Shown here in pieces: positions 13,113-24,920 of a DNA stretch of 64,000 bases. The stretch is from assembly GCA_016165875.1 (NCBI GenBank), contig JABBOT010000016.1, forward strand, positions 10,664,063-10,728,062. The letters are read 5' to 3'. The translations under genes and the position numbers were made by a program. Positions within the stretch are counted from its first letter, which is position 1; every line of letters begins with the position of its first letter. The DNA is from Acanthopleura granulata. Taxonomy: Eukaryota; Mollusca; Polyplacophora; Chitonida; Chitonidae. Under the pieces are notes generated by a model, which saw only the letters and a list, made by a program, of their open reading frames with translations, searched no databases and was not told the DNA's origin.

Positions 13113-13812
13113 AACAGGAACTGCCCGCTGTTCTCTTTCTTTTCTCTTCAGCAACAGAGGTAGTCTTTAATTAATCCCAGAATCTTTCTTCATCGAATTC
13201 CGGCCAGAACTTTTGGCACAAACATCCGACCTTTATGACCAATAGTATTGTGTTTCGCCGACGGCTTCCTGCAGCTTACCGGAAATAAGCTGCAAAGTGC
13301 GAGACCGGGTTGCATGGAAATTGCGAATCGAACAAACTTCCGAATGAACGGCGTCCATGCGGCTAAGATTTCGGCAGACAAAAGAACAATATCTACAACG
13401 TCGCGAGTGGTCGCAGAAAAAGGTTGGAGAAACAGCTGTGAATTTGTTATCTTGCTACTGAGCTGACGATTACTAGCTTTCACTAATCACGGCATTCGGA
13501 AGCAATGGCCATTTTGCATGCAATCAAATGCGTCTCCTATAAGGCATTTGTGTCATGTGACTGTATAATCAACATTTTCATAAGCCAATCCATTGAGTTA
13601 TTGAAAGCAAGTTAACGCTTCTCGTGATACACATTTTGGTCACGTTACCCGAGCATATAGCTTGTCAGCTTTTCAGACTAGACATGTGTGCCTGTTTTGC
13701 CTAAAATATGAATTAATGGGGTATATTATACTATGACATTTCACGCTGTGCATAAAAACACGAAATTAAAGCGCCAATAAGCACTTTGATTTTTTTCATC
13801 TCAGTGGTGATC

Positions 13813-13825
13813 AGGTCACAGTTCA
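13813..13825 (+). promoter_or_regulatory. DR1-like nuclear-receptor site
   Basis: AGGTCA-C-AGTTCA, one perfect and one relaxed half-site with 1-bp spacing. Confidence 0.3.
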
Positions 13826-15098
13826 AGGTTTAAAGCGATATTTGAAAGTTTCTTGGGTGAAGTTTAGAAGGACGAAGAAACATTTAGGGTTTTGTTGCTG
13901 GTGTCATGGTGGGATAAATTCAATACAGGAATGTTCCAACTGCTTTTATAAAAAGAGATAAAATAAGTGTCCCTGTTCTGGGTGTTTGAGATGTTGTGCC
14001 AAAAAACTCAAGTTTGTAAGAAGAGCGGAGAAGGACTGGCAGATGTGCCCTCATTACGCATGTCGCTTACTTTTCAGGTCAATACACCACTTCGTCTTGA
14101 AATAATGCTTTGATGAATCTCTCAAGTGGTTTTGGCTTTTTACGTAACAGAGGAATTGCGAGTAGGCCTTTTGGGACAAAGTTTGTTTAACTGTCCAGCT
14201 TCACAGTGTCTACATTTTCAAATATTTACTCATTGCAATCCTCACCTGTGATTGTGACGCCCCTGTGATAATCGAATTTTAACGGAGGGCCAAGAGTAGG
14301 GGTGTCTATATTGCATAGAGTAAGTCGTCTTGTGGTTATCCCCTTTAAACGTTGTATCGGGCCCATGTTCATTCTGGGCTGAGGAAACTGGACAGACTTC
14401 TAAAGAAAACCAATGCCCTTTGCCAAGATACCATTCCAACCAATCCCCTGACTTAAGGCCGCAACCAAAGCAGAGAGATCTGGGAAAGGGCACGTGATTA
14501 AACATTGGCAGATATGTCAGACGAGCGAGCCAGTAGCTTTCCCGAAAAGCAGCTTGGATTTGTCGGGTGTATAGTGATTGTCTGAAGCACACATACTGTC
14601 TCATAAAATTAGCAGCAGAGCTATTTGTGGGGCATAAAGAGTGCATATAATGAAGTGAACATCTTAAAGTATCTTTTACATATAACCTATGATCCCTATT
14701 ACAAACTATTCGAGTGAGTAATTTAAACGCGAGAGATCAACAAAAGGAAATATAAGTAAATTAAAGCAATGGCGAGATGTTGATACGAAATTTGTGTACT
14801 CGTAAACTATACGGTTCATTCCGGGTTTTTTTTAAATCAACAAGACGCTATCAACTTTTCTACGTTTACACATCGCGTGTTAAATACACATTTAGGCAAA
14901 GGTCAAATGGTAAGACAATAGCATTAAAAAATAAGAATAAAAGTATTGTGTATGCACATACACAAGACCTTCAGCTTCTAGTTAAATACGGACGCAAGAC
15001 GAGATTACTTACACTGACTCATTAGAAAGGTAGGACAAAAAAATTCCTATTGTGAAACAACAAAAGTCTTAAAGACTTAGCGTGTCTATCTCCCTCCA

Positions 15099-15117
15099 GG
15101 TTCAAGGGTCAAGGTCA
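15099..15117 (+). promoter_or_regulatory. Triple nuclear-receptor half-sites
   Basis: GGTTCA-A-GGGTCA-AGGTCA: a DR1 of relaxed half-sites with a third half-site directly attached, also containing the TCAAGGTCA extended monomer site. Confidence 0.4.
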
Positions 15118-17097
15118 TCGTGAGCTAATTACGTCATGGGCCATCCGTGCAGGCATGTTGGCTGCACACAGGGGCTACGAGCCAGTGCTGACGTGTTATC
15201 TTCTGATAAGCCAAAAAGTAAACGAAAAAAGCCCCATGCAAACAGGTGCATACTTGATACACACTGCTGCCGCTATCCGTAAGCCACAATCCAAATGAAG
15301 ACGCTACGTACTTAAACAGATCTATATTGTGCTGGGTGAGGCTCCACACGGTTAAATTCATAAAAAAAACTGTGACTTAATTATTTCGTTTCTTCAATGA
15401 CTTTACTTTCTGGGCATTCTCGTCATAGGGGAAACATTGAGCTAAACGAGAAGAAATTTTGCACACTGACTATTTTCACATTTAAATGAAGTTTAAAGTC
15501 ATGAATTCAAACTATTTTAAAAGTGCAAACATGATAAAAACACTTCAAAGACGCATTCATGTATGCCTAAACCTGGAAAAATGCTTCAGGAGGTAGAACA
15601 ACAAGAATTTTGCCGGTATTTATTTTATAGAGTTTGTCAAAATCTTCCGGTAATTATTCAGATGCGTTATTTTAGGTAGACCATGTCACGATGTCCGCTC
15701 CGGGATCGGGCCGGTACCGTGTCCACTGGCTTCAGGACGCCTGGGGTTAGGTAACATCCAGGTAGGGCGTCTGGTATTTATGTAAGGCTTACATGAACGT
15801 TATGACATGAGCTCACAACTCTCTGCTAATTACACCTGATCTTACCCGCGACATTTCCACAAGAGATTCAAGGTCACCTTAACATTTACACCAAACCTGA
15901 CCCGCCAGGACGAAGTTCGCATAACACGTCTATCAGGACTGCAAGTCATACCTAAAACTGTTTCTTGATTGTAGCATTTTTTGACGTCGATAGGTCTGAA
16001 ACAACAATAAGACGATTTTAAATGTCTATAATTCATTCCTTCATTCCTTCATTCATTTATTCACATGCATTAAACTTCTTGGATATTTTCACTCGCATGT
16101 CGAGAGCCATAACTGTTTCCTGACTGTAGTATACTCTCACATAGGTACGGATGAAACGGCACCAATGCGAGGTTATATGTCATTCAACCTTTCATATATC
16201 TAAAACTTCTACACCGACAATCTCGTACTTCTCTGCCTTTATGTCCACGACAAAAGGGGACAGACTGAAGAATGGTCACTCTGGTGTCAACACTAAACAG
16301 TCGCTAAACACTCGCTAAATCTGGTGTCTGGTCTGGTGTCCATGACTTCGCGTTATAGTTAGGCAGCACTAAGCAGGCTGATGTATGTCCACACTAGTTC
16401 CAGTCTGCAAGTTACGAGGCAATGTTGAAAGGATGTGGAAAGCGCCGTTAATCTGGCTTTCAGACTTGATCAGCCTGAGGAGCTGACTTAGACACACAAT
16501 TGTTAACACACAATTGCTATTATTGGACAAAAACAAATGCGCGACAGACGGACGGATAAACCAAAGCTCCTCGCTTTCCCGGAAGTACATGTGGGATAAA
16601 ACTCCAAGCAGTGACCGCTTGTCGTTTAATAGATTCATGCTGAAGATGACGATTTTACTTGTAACAAAGTTTTTTCACCTGTTCACTTATTTGGTATCAT
16701 AGCGATCTGTCTCATCCGGAATTCTCGTTTCGGGTAAAACGTAAATGCATGGTGTTCAAATAGCTTTTTCAGTGGTTGTCTCTTCTTTTCAATTAAATCT
16801 CTGTTAAGATGAAAATACAAAATAATACGACTGGTAGACCTATACACACTAACTATTCATCTTCGTCACGTTTACGTTAAATTTGCGTCCATTCCTGTCA
16901 ACATCCAACCTATCCCAATAAATATCATATTTACGTCACAAGCAAACCTACGTAAAGTGTTTCTCTCCCCCTACGGAACCTCGATTTTCCATGTCGCGAA
17001 ACCTCTATAGCTTTGATATGGTCACTCATCGCAGGCAGGCAACTTAACGTTCTTTGATACTGATCAACATTTAACACGCAATCCTAGACATTCCTCT

Positions 17098-17110
17098 GAC
17101 CCTTGACCTC
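17098..17110 (-). promoter_or_regulatory. DR1 nuclear-receptor site
   Basis: The minus strand reads AGGTCA-A-GGGTCA, the direct repeat with 1-bp spacing typical of HNF4/RXR/COUP-type receptors. Confidence 0.4.
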
Positions 17111-17396
17111 GAGAGCATTTCCATGATAAGGGCTGATTGCGGATGGACTGACTCTGTACATGTACGACGGTCCCCAGAACTCCTGTAAAAAAATGTTTCA
17201 AACGAAAAGAACACCGAACATTACTTAATGATTACGTGCAATAAGACTGAATTTACAATTAACTGATCCTGACAATAAATATACTTGTTTTGCATAGATA
17301 TAGACGATGTGATCAGTATCAGATAAGTAGTTAAAGCTGTGGTGTAGGCGTTACTACTCCATAAAAGGCCAAAGCTAGTCAGTTGATTGGTATTTT

Positions 17397-17695
17397 AAAG
17401 AAGCAGTTCATACTTGTGGAGCAGTCACCTTAGTCAAGCGGTTCATACTAGTCGAGGAGGCAACTTCTGTCAAGTACTTCATGCTTTTGGAGCTGTCAAT
17501 TTTAGTCACGGAGTTCATACTTGTAGAACAGTCGGCTTAGTCAAGCAGTTCATACCTGTGGAACAGTCAGCTTAGAGAAGCAGTTTATACTGTGGAACAG
17601 TCAACTTAGTCAAGCTGTTCACACCTGTGGAGCAGTCAACTTAGTCAAGCACTTCATACTTGTGGAACAGTCAGCTTAGTCGAGTAAATCCTAGT
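17397..17695. repeat. 35-bp tandem repeat, about 8 copies
   Basis: Unit close to AAGCAGTTCATACTTGTGG plus AACAGTCAGCTTAGTC. The TTCAT anchor recurs every 34-36 bp. Copies differ at several positions. Confidence 0.9.
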
Positions 17696-18142
17696 TTTGT
17701 CGCAGTTTCACTTGGCAATACGAACATAAGATTTCCCATGCTTAAAAAGGAACCAGATGTTGGGGGATAAAGGGTAAGGATTGGGCGAGGTGGGGGAGGG
17801 GGTTGGGAGGGATAAATCGTATATACAAACCCCTGATCTACACCGCGGTGTATACATGTAGTAAATCTGTCCCGCCTCAAGGATTTCCGGTCGTTTTCAA
17901 GCTGTGCAGACAGCAACAGCTGTATCTGTGTTATGGTTGGAGAGGATGCTACGGTCTAGATTCAGCTGTCATCCTAAAGTCGCCATTATTTTAGCATTGT
18001 CAATGACAGTTATAGAATGAATTCCTTACTCGTGTAGTTAAAACGTGTCATGTGATCATTCGACAGTGGGTGTCCACTAGGTTAAACCAACTCATCCCCA
18101 ACCCAAGGCCTTTCGTATGAAAATTACTATTCATTGTTTAAG

Positions 18143-18265
18143 AGCACACCAAAAATTTTTTCACTTATACGATGACAGCCAGTTGACGAAAGTGGATTGT
18201 CTGGGGTACACCCATGATCTTTGGCAAGTTACTGACGAATTTTTCCGTGCGCGCCCTGTATTATG
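18143..18265 (-). mobile_element. SINE family R1b, fragment
   Basis: TTTTTTCACTTATACGATGA followed by ATCTTTGGCAAGTTACTGACGA matches the copies at 46.9 and 58.9 kb, which share CCTTTGGCAGGTTACTGAC-like sequence. Diverged and lacking both ends. Confidence 0.65.
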
Positions 18266-18610
18266 TACGAAACGGAGCCAGAATACTATTAAACGTATGA
18301 GGCATGGTGCCGGTTGATCTTATCAAATTTGTCGCGGATATATAATTGAAAACGAAAATCCTTTTAACCTTTGGCCCTTTCGGTCCTCTCTAGAAATGGC
18401 TTTGCCTGTGGATCAGGACGATGATACATCGCGACGGCTCGTAGTCGGGGCTGATTATGCTGTGGGAGCGAGCTGGTCGCCGCCTCAGACGCCTACTTGA
18501 TATGTGCTTTCTATAAACTATACAAGCCTTCCATACGGAAGATGTTTTTGTTTTGCTTTCCAAACCCATTCTTCCATTATATCCTTCGGATTTTTATGTA
18601 CACTGGTACA

Positions 18611-18725
18611 TTTATTTATTTATTTATTTATTTGGTGTTTTACACCGTACTCAAATATATTTCACTTATACGATGGCGGCCAGCTTTATGGTGGGGGAAA
18701 CCGGACGGAGCCTATAGGAAACATG
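18611..18725 (-). mobile_element. SINE family R1, truncated copy
   Basis: Starts with a (TTTA)n tract, then GTGTTTTACACCGTACTC and a TTTCACTTATACGATGGCGG core, then GGTGGGGGAAACCGG. In SINE sense (minus strand) this is body, then tail, then (AAATA)n. The tRNA-like head is missing. The reading frames of 79 and 112 codons here are artefacts of the SINE. Confidence 0.85.
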
Positions 18726-20028
18726 TACGAGTATAATTATACAGAGATAGAAAAATATTGTCTTTTATTTGCCCAAAGGTTTTACGCCCTAGTCAATATT
18801 ATTCGAATTGTAAGAAGATGGTTTAAAGTTCGCCACACGTGAAATCTTCACGGCAGTTTAGATCTGTTCTTTCTACTTTTTGCAGACGAGAGTCCAACTT
18901 TGAGGTACGTTAATTTTTAACGCCATGTTCTAGAGAGAGCCTGTCCAAGTGTGAGGATTGTATCCAACGATGATCAGTTTTCTGAGGATTTTCATTAGTT
19001 TAAGGTGTCCAGAAATACATTGTCTGCCGAGAAAAGTGGGATTTAGTTTGAAATGTTTGTCTGACACCCCGTAACGAAAAACGGACGCACTGGATATCGA
19101 GGTTTCGTTTTTATCTAAGATAAGATGACAACGGGGAGGCAGAAACGAGGGCCTTTAGGAAGAAATTACCCACAGAGTTTGTTTTTATAAGTGAGAGTGA
19201 TGGAAGAGTTTGCGCATATAAGCTGCAGCTCAAGCTCACAGCCGGCTCACATCATTCCATAATTACTCCACGGGACTAAAGAAGGTTTCCGCGGACTAGA
19301 ACATGACGCGAGGCATTCCTTTTTTTTTTTCATAACACCCAGCCAACTGTCACTGGGAACGAGGCTGTAATGGAAAGACGCGCTTTTTTACCTCAGCGCA
19401 TTGAAGATGATCGATGAGGCCCGCGTGATGAATTTACATATCCTGTGTCTGTAGCACTTCATGTGCTAAATGTCAGCTTTTAGACAACTGATTGTCTTTC
19501 ATTCTGTCTTTGTTAGCGTCGCCGCGAGAAGATCGTCCGTCACAGGCGTATCAAATCACGGTTTATTTTTTCATTCAACTTTGAAATGTCTTCTAGATCA
19601 CCGATCAGAGGGAGTCCGAAAAGTTTTTAAAACTCTCATTTAGACACCGGTTTTCGTGACGAATGGAACTCTCGGTGGCGTTAAAGAGTCTTAGGAATAA
19701 ATCTGGCAGAAAAAATTTAATGGCATGACATAAAGGCATTTAAATATTTGACATGAATCGATTTAAACACAAACCAAATTTGAATTTTGCCTGTTCACGT
19801 AATGCAAGGGTGGAGCGTATTTGCATACAGACATGAAAGAGAGAGAAAATGAAATCTGACCCCCCACTAGCAGCCAAAAAGAAAACATGAAATATTTGTA
19901 TTATTTTAAGTCAAGAAATCATTTCTTTTTATATTATTTCATTTATGGCGAAGGTCAATTTCCATTGATCTATATACATACGCCAATATAGAGCGACATA
20001 TTTCACAGGCAATAAGAGAGAGCTGGAA
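18726..20028. other. No gene seen
   Basis: A T12 run at about 19320 and otherwise plain sequence. Confidence 0.55.
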
Positions 20029-20093
20029 TCGAACACACAACCTCAATGGTCGGTCGACTGGTGGACACAGCGGGGCCAGCGCCTTAGCTGTAA
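20029..20093 (-). mobile_element. tRNA-like SINE head (remnant)
   Basis: The minus strand carries a B-box-like GTTCGATTCCAGCT, as in tRNA-derived SINE heads. No intact tRNA fold is evident, so it is not called a tRNA gene. Confidence 0.4.
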
Positions 20094-20114
20094 AAAACGA
20101 GTTCATTGCACGCG

Positions 20115-20163
20115 ATTACCTTGGCAACACCATGTCTTCGGTATTTGTCGCTATGGTAATAAC
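20115..20163. promoter_or_regulatory. Paired X-box-like motifs
   Basis: ATTACCTTGGCAAC (20115-20128) and GTCGCTATGGTAAT (20148-20161) are both imperfect RFX-type palindromes, about 20 bp apart. Confidence 0.25.
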
Positions 20164-20249
20164 GTGCCCGTAACTCTACATACATGCACGAGGGCTTCGT
20201 CAGTCTGGACATGGTGGCGGGTTTATGGAAAGAAGCGCCTCAGATCAAT

Positions 20250-20445
20250 GATGAAGAGCAGGGTTTCTTCCCGGATTTACCCGGTTTCCTCCAGACCTGA
20301 CGTGTCCTATACCTTGTCGACCTGGCGGCAGCATATTGGCAGGACGTTCATCAGGTTAATGCTAGCAAAGAACAGTGGTTTCCTCCGGACTGTGTATGGT
20401 TTCCTCTACCCATGGCAGGAAGATCCCTTCACCCCTCTTTGATTA
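20250..20445 (+). mobile_element. SINE R1 body remnant
   Basis: Repeated GGTTTCTTCCCGGATTTACC and CCGGTTTCCTCC blocks resemble the R1 body that precedes the CCACCATAATGC-type segment. Strongly diverged; the 92-codon frame here is not a gene. Confidence 0.35.
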
Positions 20446-20600
20446 TTGATTCACCGCTTGATTGTTGCTTCATGCCATACTCAAGAATTTTTCACTAATA
20501 CGACGCAGGTCCGTCTTATGGATAGAGGAAATCGAAATACCTGTGGTAAAACAAGGCTACACGAGCTTCGCCAGCCGCTTACTGGCATCAAGACTGCACG
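20446..20600 (-). mobile_element. SINE R1, diverged copy
   Basis: TTGATTGTTGCTTCATGCC then ATACTCAAGAATTTTTCACT and AATACGACGCAGG follow the R1 order in reverse sense. Diverged. Confidence 0.55.
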
Positions 20601-20779
20601 AACTGGGAGAGTGAGGGAAATCTACAAATTCTCTGTTCAAGACCGACTGTATATTTATCCGCCGCTTAATGTTCGGATGCTCGAAAGGTATAGCTAAATG
20701 GGACGGTACGGCGGTTTCCCCGAGCTCTGCTCGATTTCCTCGAACAGAAATCTGGAGGTCTTACAACTGTTGAACTCCA

Positions 20780-20975
20780 TAACACCCATATATATCCGAC
20801 TTGGTAGAGCTTGCGCTGTTCTTCTGTTATATTATCTGGCAGCAACCTGCGAATGGTTGTGGGTTTTTCTCTGGATGTGTCCGGTTTCCTCCCACCATGG
20901 CTGGCCGAAGTCGTATAAGTGAAATATTTTTTAGTACGACGTAAAACACTAATCAAGTAAGTAACTAAATACATA
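20780..20975 (+). mobile_element. SINE R1 copy
   Basis: In sense: TGGGTTTTTCTCTGG, CCGGTTTCCTCCCACCATGG, CTGGCCGAAGTCGTATAAGT, GAAATATTTTTTAGTACGAC, GTAAAACACTAATCAAG and an A-rich tail. The clearest sense-orientation copy. The 102-codon frame on the minus strand is an artefact of it. Confidence 0.8.
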
Positions 20976-23701
20976 TTTCACATTATGTACAACCAGTCTT
21001 TATAAAGAGCACATCTTACCCAGTGATTGTTTCGTGTGATTAATACATCAGAATATTGGTAGGAGTATGCGTAGCTGTAGCTCCTCTGTCTTCAGGTCAG
21101 GGACAGGTTTTTATACGAATGACTTCCTGTGTGAAAAGAGGAAGTATTCTTAAGTATTTACCAAAGTTTTGTTTTTCTGTGAAATTCCCTTACTCCAAAT
21201 ACAGAATATTTGAACAAAAACCACTTCTCCTCAGATTCTGATACATAAATGAACAGGAATTTTATTTCTTTAAAGCTTGAAGAGAAATAATATTTTGATT
21301 GACGTTCACAATTTACGGCACATTTAATCTTTTGTGACTTACTTTTGAGGTGTTTGACAGTATAATATAGGTGGACGAGTGTATTTGTTTGATGAGGAGC
21401 GAATACCATGACGCCATTTCCGACCAAAGTCTGAAAAAGAAAGATGATTTTAATATTATTTATGGACCACAGAAACCCAAAACTTCGTCTCATCAATGTC
21501 ATCTTGGAGAATTGTGTCAAAATTTCAACACAGTGAACAACCCCCTCTACCTCACCCCCCCCCCCCAAAAAAAATAAGAATTGTGAAAAGTAGCTACGTT
21601 TTGATAGAAGTCCGAAGAGGCTTTCTGGATTTGGCCTTAGTACAGCAGATGAATTCCTCAGAAACTCGTGTCCGCATGCCTGAATGCAAGATCGGTTAGT
21701 TCATTTCCTTGTTGTAAAGAACTGGGACGTATATACCCGCCTCCCCCTACCCCCTCGCCCCAGTCCCTCATCTCCCAAGTCTCACCATCAAGAACAATCT
21801 GATCGGATTTCATGTATGTATATTTATCCAGGAAAGTGAGTTAAAGTCAACCGTATTGAGATTCCTCGAGGGAATTTTTTCCAGATCGTCGCTAAGATTA
21901 ATGTTGATTTCAGAGGTATCTGTTCGATGAAACCTAAGAACTAAACTTCTTGTTTGTCGGCCAGTTGGAATCCACTTTAGAGGTCGAGGGCTGTAATACA
22001 CATCTGTCTACTTTATAGCCGATCTTCACTTTCATGTGTTATTTCATAGCTCTCCGCAGCGGGAAGTCATGTAGTCTGTTATCTTATGTACATAAAACTG
22101 ATAACACCTCTGCTGCGAGAAACGGTATTCGTTGACCGCAGCTGTTACGGCGTAGCGCGCGCTCGCTAGGCAACGCGACATTCGTAGCGAGGCCATGGTG
22201 AGATTGCCACCTCCTAGCGGAACTCTAATGCGCCAGATCTGAGGGTAATAAGGCTATATACAAGCTCCCCACGAGACCATTATTCCATTTTCCAGGAATA
22301 TTAGTTTACGGAAGATATTTATCTGTTCTGCTAACAGCGCAAAGAGCAGCGGTCTCCAGCGGAATCTCTAAATGGGAGCTCTGTGTCCATCTCTACCCCA
22401 GTAACGATAATCTACGACTCCTTGGGTGAACATAAAACAATGGGTGAAATGATGGCACGGGATATGTTCATGTATATTGTTGATTAAACCAGCAGCCTGT
22501 AGTGGATAACAATGAGATGTCGGGAAATGCACGAGTCTGTGTCGGACTTCTCACAGTAGTATACCGCAACAGAATAGGGAATAAGATGGCAATGGATCCA
22601 TGACTCTAGACAATGTCTGTGTGATGATTTGATGAGTGTAAGATGATTTCGAGCGGCATTACAGTATATTCAGTCAAAATATTCAGTTTAATAAATGGCA
22701 ATTAACATGACATTAAGATGCATTTCCCCACCCCAGCCTGCGTCAGCCATGGCGGTATGGCGGTATAGGGGGCTTATACGTTACTACTGTTTAAGCGGTT
22801 AAATGAGCAGTGAATTGGACAAGAGGCCGTATTTGACCAATTACCATTCGCCAACTATCACTTTGTCGTCATTTTCCATACTGTAGTATTTTATATCCTA
22901 TCCTTTAACATGAACAATTCATTTAACGAATGTCCTGGGTGCAACAAAGAAACACTAAAAGGCGAAGATATTCTGACCTTGCGCTTGTTCCCAAATAAAA
23001 AAATCTGAGCATCTCCTTAATGGCCAACAGACATATCAGTTGTAACAAAATCAATCTGTCTACACCAGCCCTTAGTTTTCTTGCATTGATGATTAATTTC
23101 AATAGCACATTACCTTGTCTTGTAATCTAATCGCAGGTGCGAAAAATCAGATGAAAGGCTAACTCACTGCTCTGTCCTCTCGAGCATAGTGTAAAAAGAG
23201 CCACCTCGGGCCAGTGAGGGCCTATGTCATAGCTGACCACATTCCGAACTGACAGGAAATGACACTCGGCATCCTGCTGGCAGTGAAAAGTTTTTTTTTA
23301 TTACAAGAGGCGAATTTCGAACCATGGAAATCCTACACCTCATGGAAACATGATACATTTTACAGTAGGCCAAAACCGCAGACGAATTTGGGGATAAAGC
23401 ATGTGGTTCTCGAATAGACCTACAAGATGAACCATGCACGTATGCAGCCAGAGAAACAGTGAGCTCGTGGAATATACATTGTTTTGCTTATAAGCAGCTG
23501 ATCTCTTTCAGGAGATACGCCTCTTTTATTACATGAGGCTTTTGAATAAGGGATTTGAATAATGGATTCGAACTCCGAATGATACGTACTGCTTGCAGAA
23601 TAAAGGTCTTGTGAACCGTACTCCTGTAATGTGTGCCTGTGTAAGGAAAAGCTATAATATGACGTTACAGTTCTGCTTTATGGCCAGAAAAAAAGTCGCC
23701 G

Positions 23702-23709
23702 TGACGTCA
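23702..23709. promoter_or_regulatory. CRE palindrome TGACGTCA
   Basis: Perfect CRE, followed 5 bp later by the half-site CGTCA. Confidence 0.35.
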
Positions 23710-24028
23710 CTGAGCGTCACTGTTGACACACCTTATCAATATGGCTCACAAAGCCCATCATACAATCAAAACATTTGACTGCATTTAATCTGGTGAAAAA
23801 AGGCTGAAAAAAAAACAGTGCAGGAATTAACACATGCAGTTTTTAATGGTCTTTTTACTCACCATAACTTCATTTTTGTGGGTTCTCTTGCTTTAAGGCG
23901 ATGTCATAATTTAGGTAAGAAATCAGCTGGCCCAGTCAACCGTTCATCTTTATACTTCAGACTGTAATTTTGGCAAAGTTCACTATTGCGGCACTCGATC
24001 ACCTTTTCCCACACGTGCCACGAACAGG

Positions 24029-24045
24029 TGACCTCGGTTTGACCT
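24029..24045 (-). promoter_or_regulatory. Perfect DR5 (retinoic-acid-type) site
   Basis: The minus strand reads AGGTCA-AACCG-AGGTCA, two perfect half-sites with 5-bp spacing, the classic RAR/RXR arrangement. Confidence 0.45.
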
Positions 24046-24845
24046 TTAGCGTAAAGGATAACAATATATGGTGGCGTTGTTCGCGATCACCACAGTGACA
24101 GTTGAATACAGTTTCTCAATACCCTTGGAAGTCTTTATTTGGAACCCTCGCTGAAATTTGCATCGACCCCAACTGTAATCCGTATGACGTGTCAGGTGAC
24201 AGAATCGATTCTTTGTCGTTTTCTAGGTATATTGACACTTAGGTGATGGGGAAAATTAAATAGTTCCAGGAGGTATGGAAGAACAGACTATAGTCTCATT
24301 ATACCTTCAGAATTAATATAGCTATGATATAGGTTCGGGGTATTGTTCCTATGCTATCTTTCTGAGCATGTGTGGGTTTGTGTACCAGTTAATACCATAT
24401 CGAGGCATTTAGTACATTTATAAGTCTAGATGTACATCGTCCACTTGCAGTTTGTCTTTCTCGAAGGGCCGTAATAAATTAAACCACGGCAGGAAAAAAA
24501 TCAAATTGTAACGAGAATCTGCTTCAGAATCGTGTCACTTTTACATTTTGCTTATCAATGTCATGCAAAGTGTTTAACCCCCCCCTGGGGCCCGGATGAC
24601 AAACAGAGTGTAAGCTATGTCAAACGTAATCGGCATGACAACATATAATGTAGACATACGTTTTCTGGGTAGTTATACCTGACGTAGCGCTACACCCTAC
24701 TCGTATAAAATGTGCCCCTGGATTATTAAGATATAGTCTTATCGAAGTATCGAAAATAAGTGAGGTGTAATGAATAATTCTGGTACGGAGAATGTAATCT
24801 ATATTTTACATTTGTACATTGCTGCTCTTGTCTAAAGGTTAGGCA

Positions 24846-24920
24846 AAATCGCCTAAGCTGGATTTGAACCAACGGTGTCTGTGTAACGTTTGGTCTGCTC
24901 TCTAGTGAGACAGCCCTATT
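24846..24920 (-). mobile_element. tRNA-like SINE head remnant
   Basis: The minus strand reads TTGGTTCAAATCCAGC, a strong tRNA B box. No matching acceptor stem or clear A box at the right distance, so a SINE relic is likelier than a tRNA gene. Confidence 0.4.

Larger units (their letters stand above)
11276..17396. other. No gene seen
   Basis: Contains the CTCF-like and nuclear-receptor-like sites listed separately and a (CATT)n stretch near 16030-16066. Frames at 13190-13483 and 14242-14646 have no recognisable domain. Confidence 0.55.
20976..24845. other. No gene seen
   Basis: Holds the DR5 and CRE sites, a C9-A7 junction near 21556, and a CpG-dense stretch at about 22130-22240 that could be a regulatory element. 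The 136-codon minus-strand frame at 21158-21568 is low in complexity and unsupported. Confidence 0.55.

Noticed and set aside
14242..14646. 134-codon minus-strand frame
   Set aside because: No recognisable family or splice context; treated as chance.
24846..24920. Possible tRNA gene (good B box)
   Set aside because: No acceptor stem or properly spaced A box. Better explained as a SINE head.
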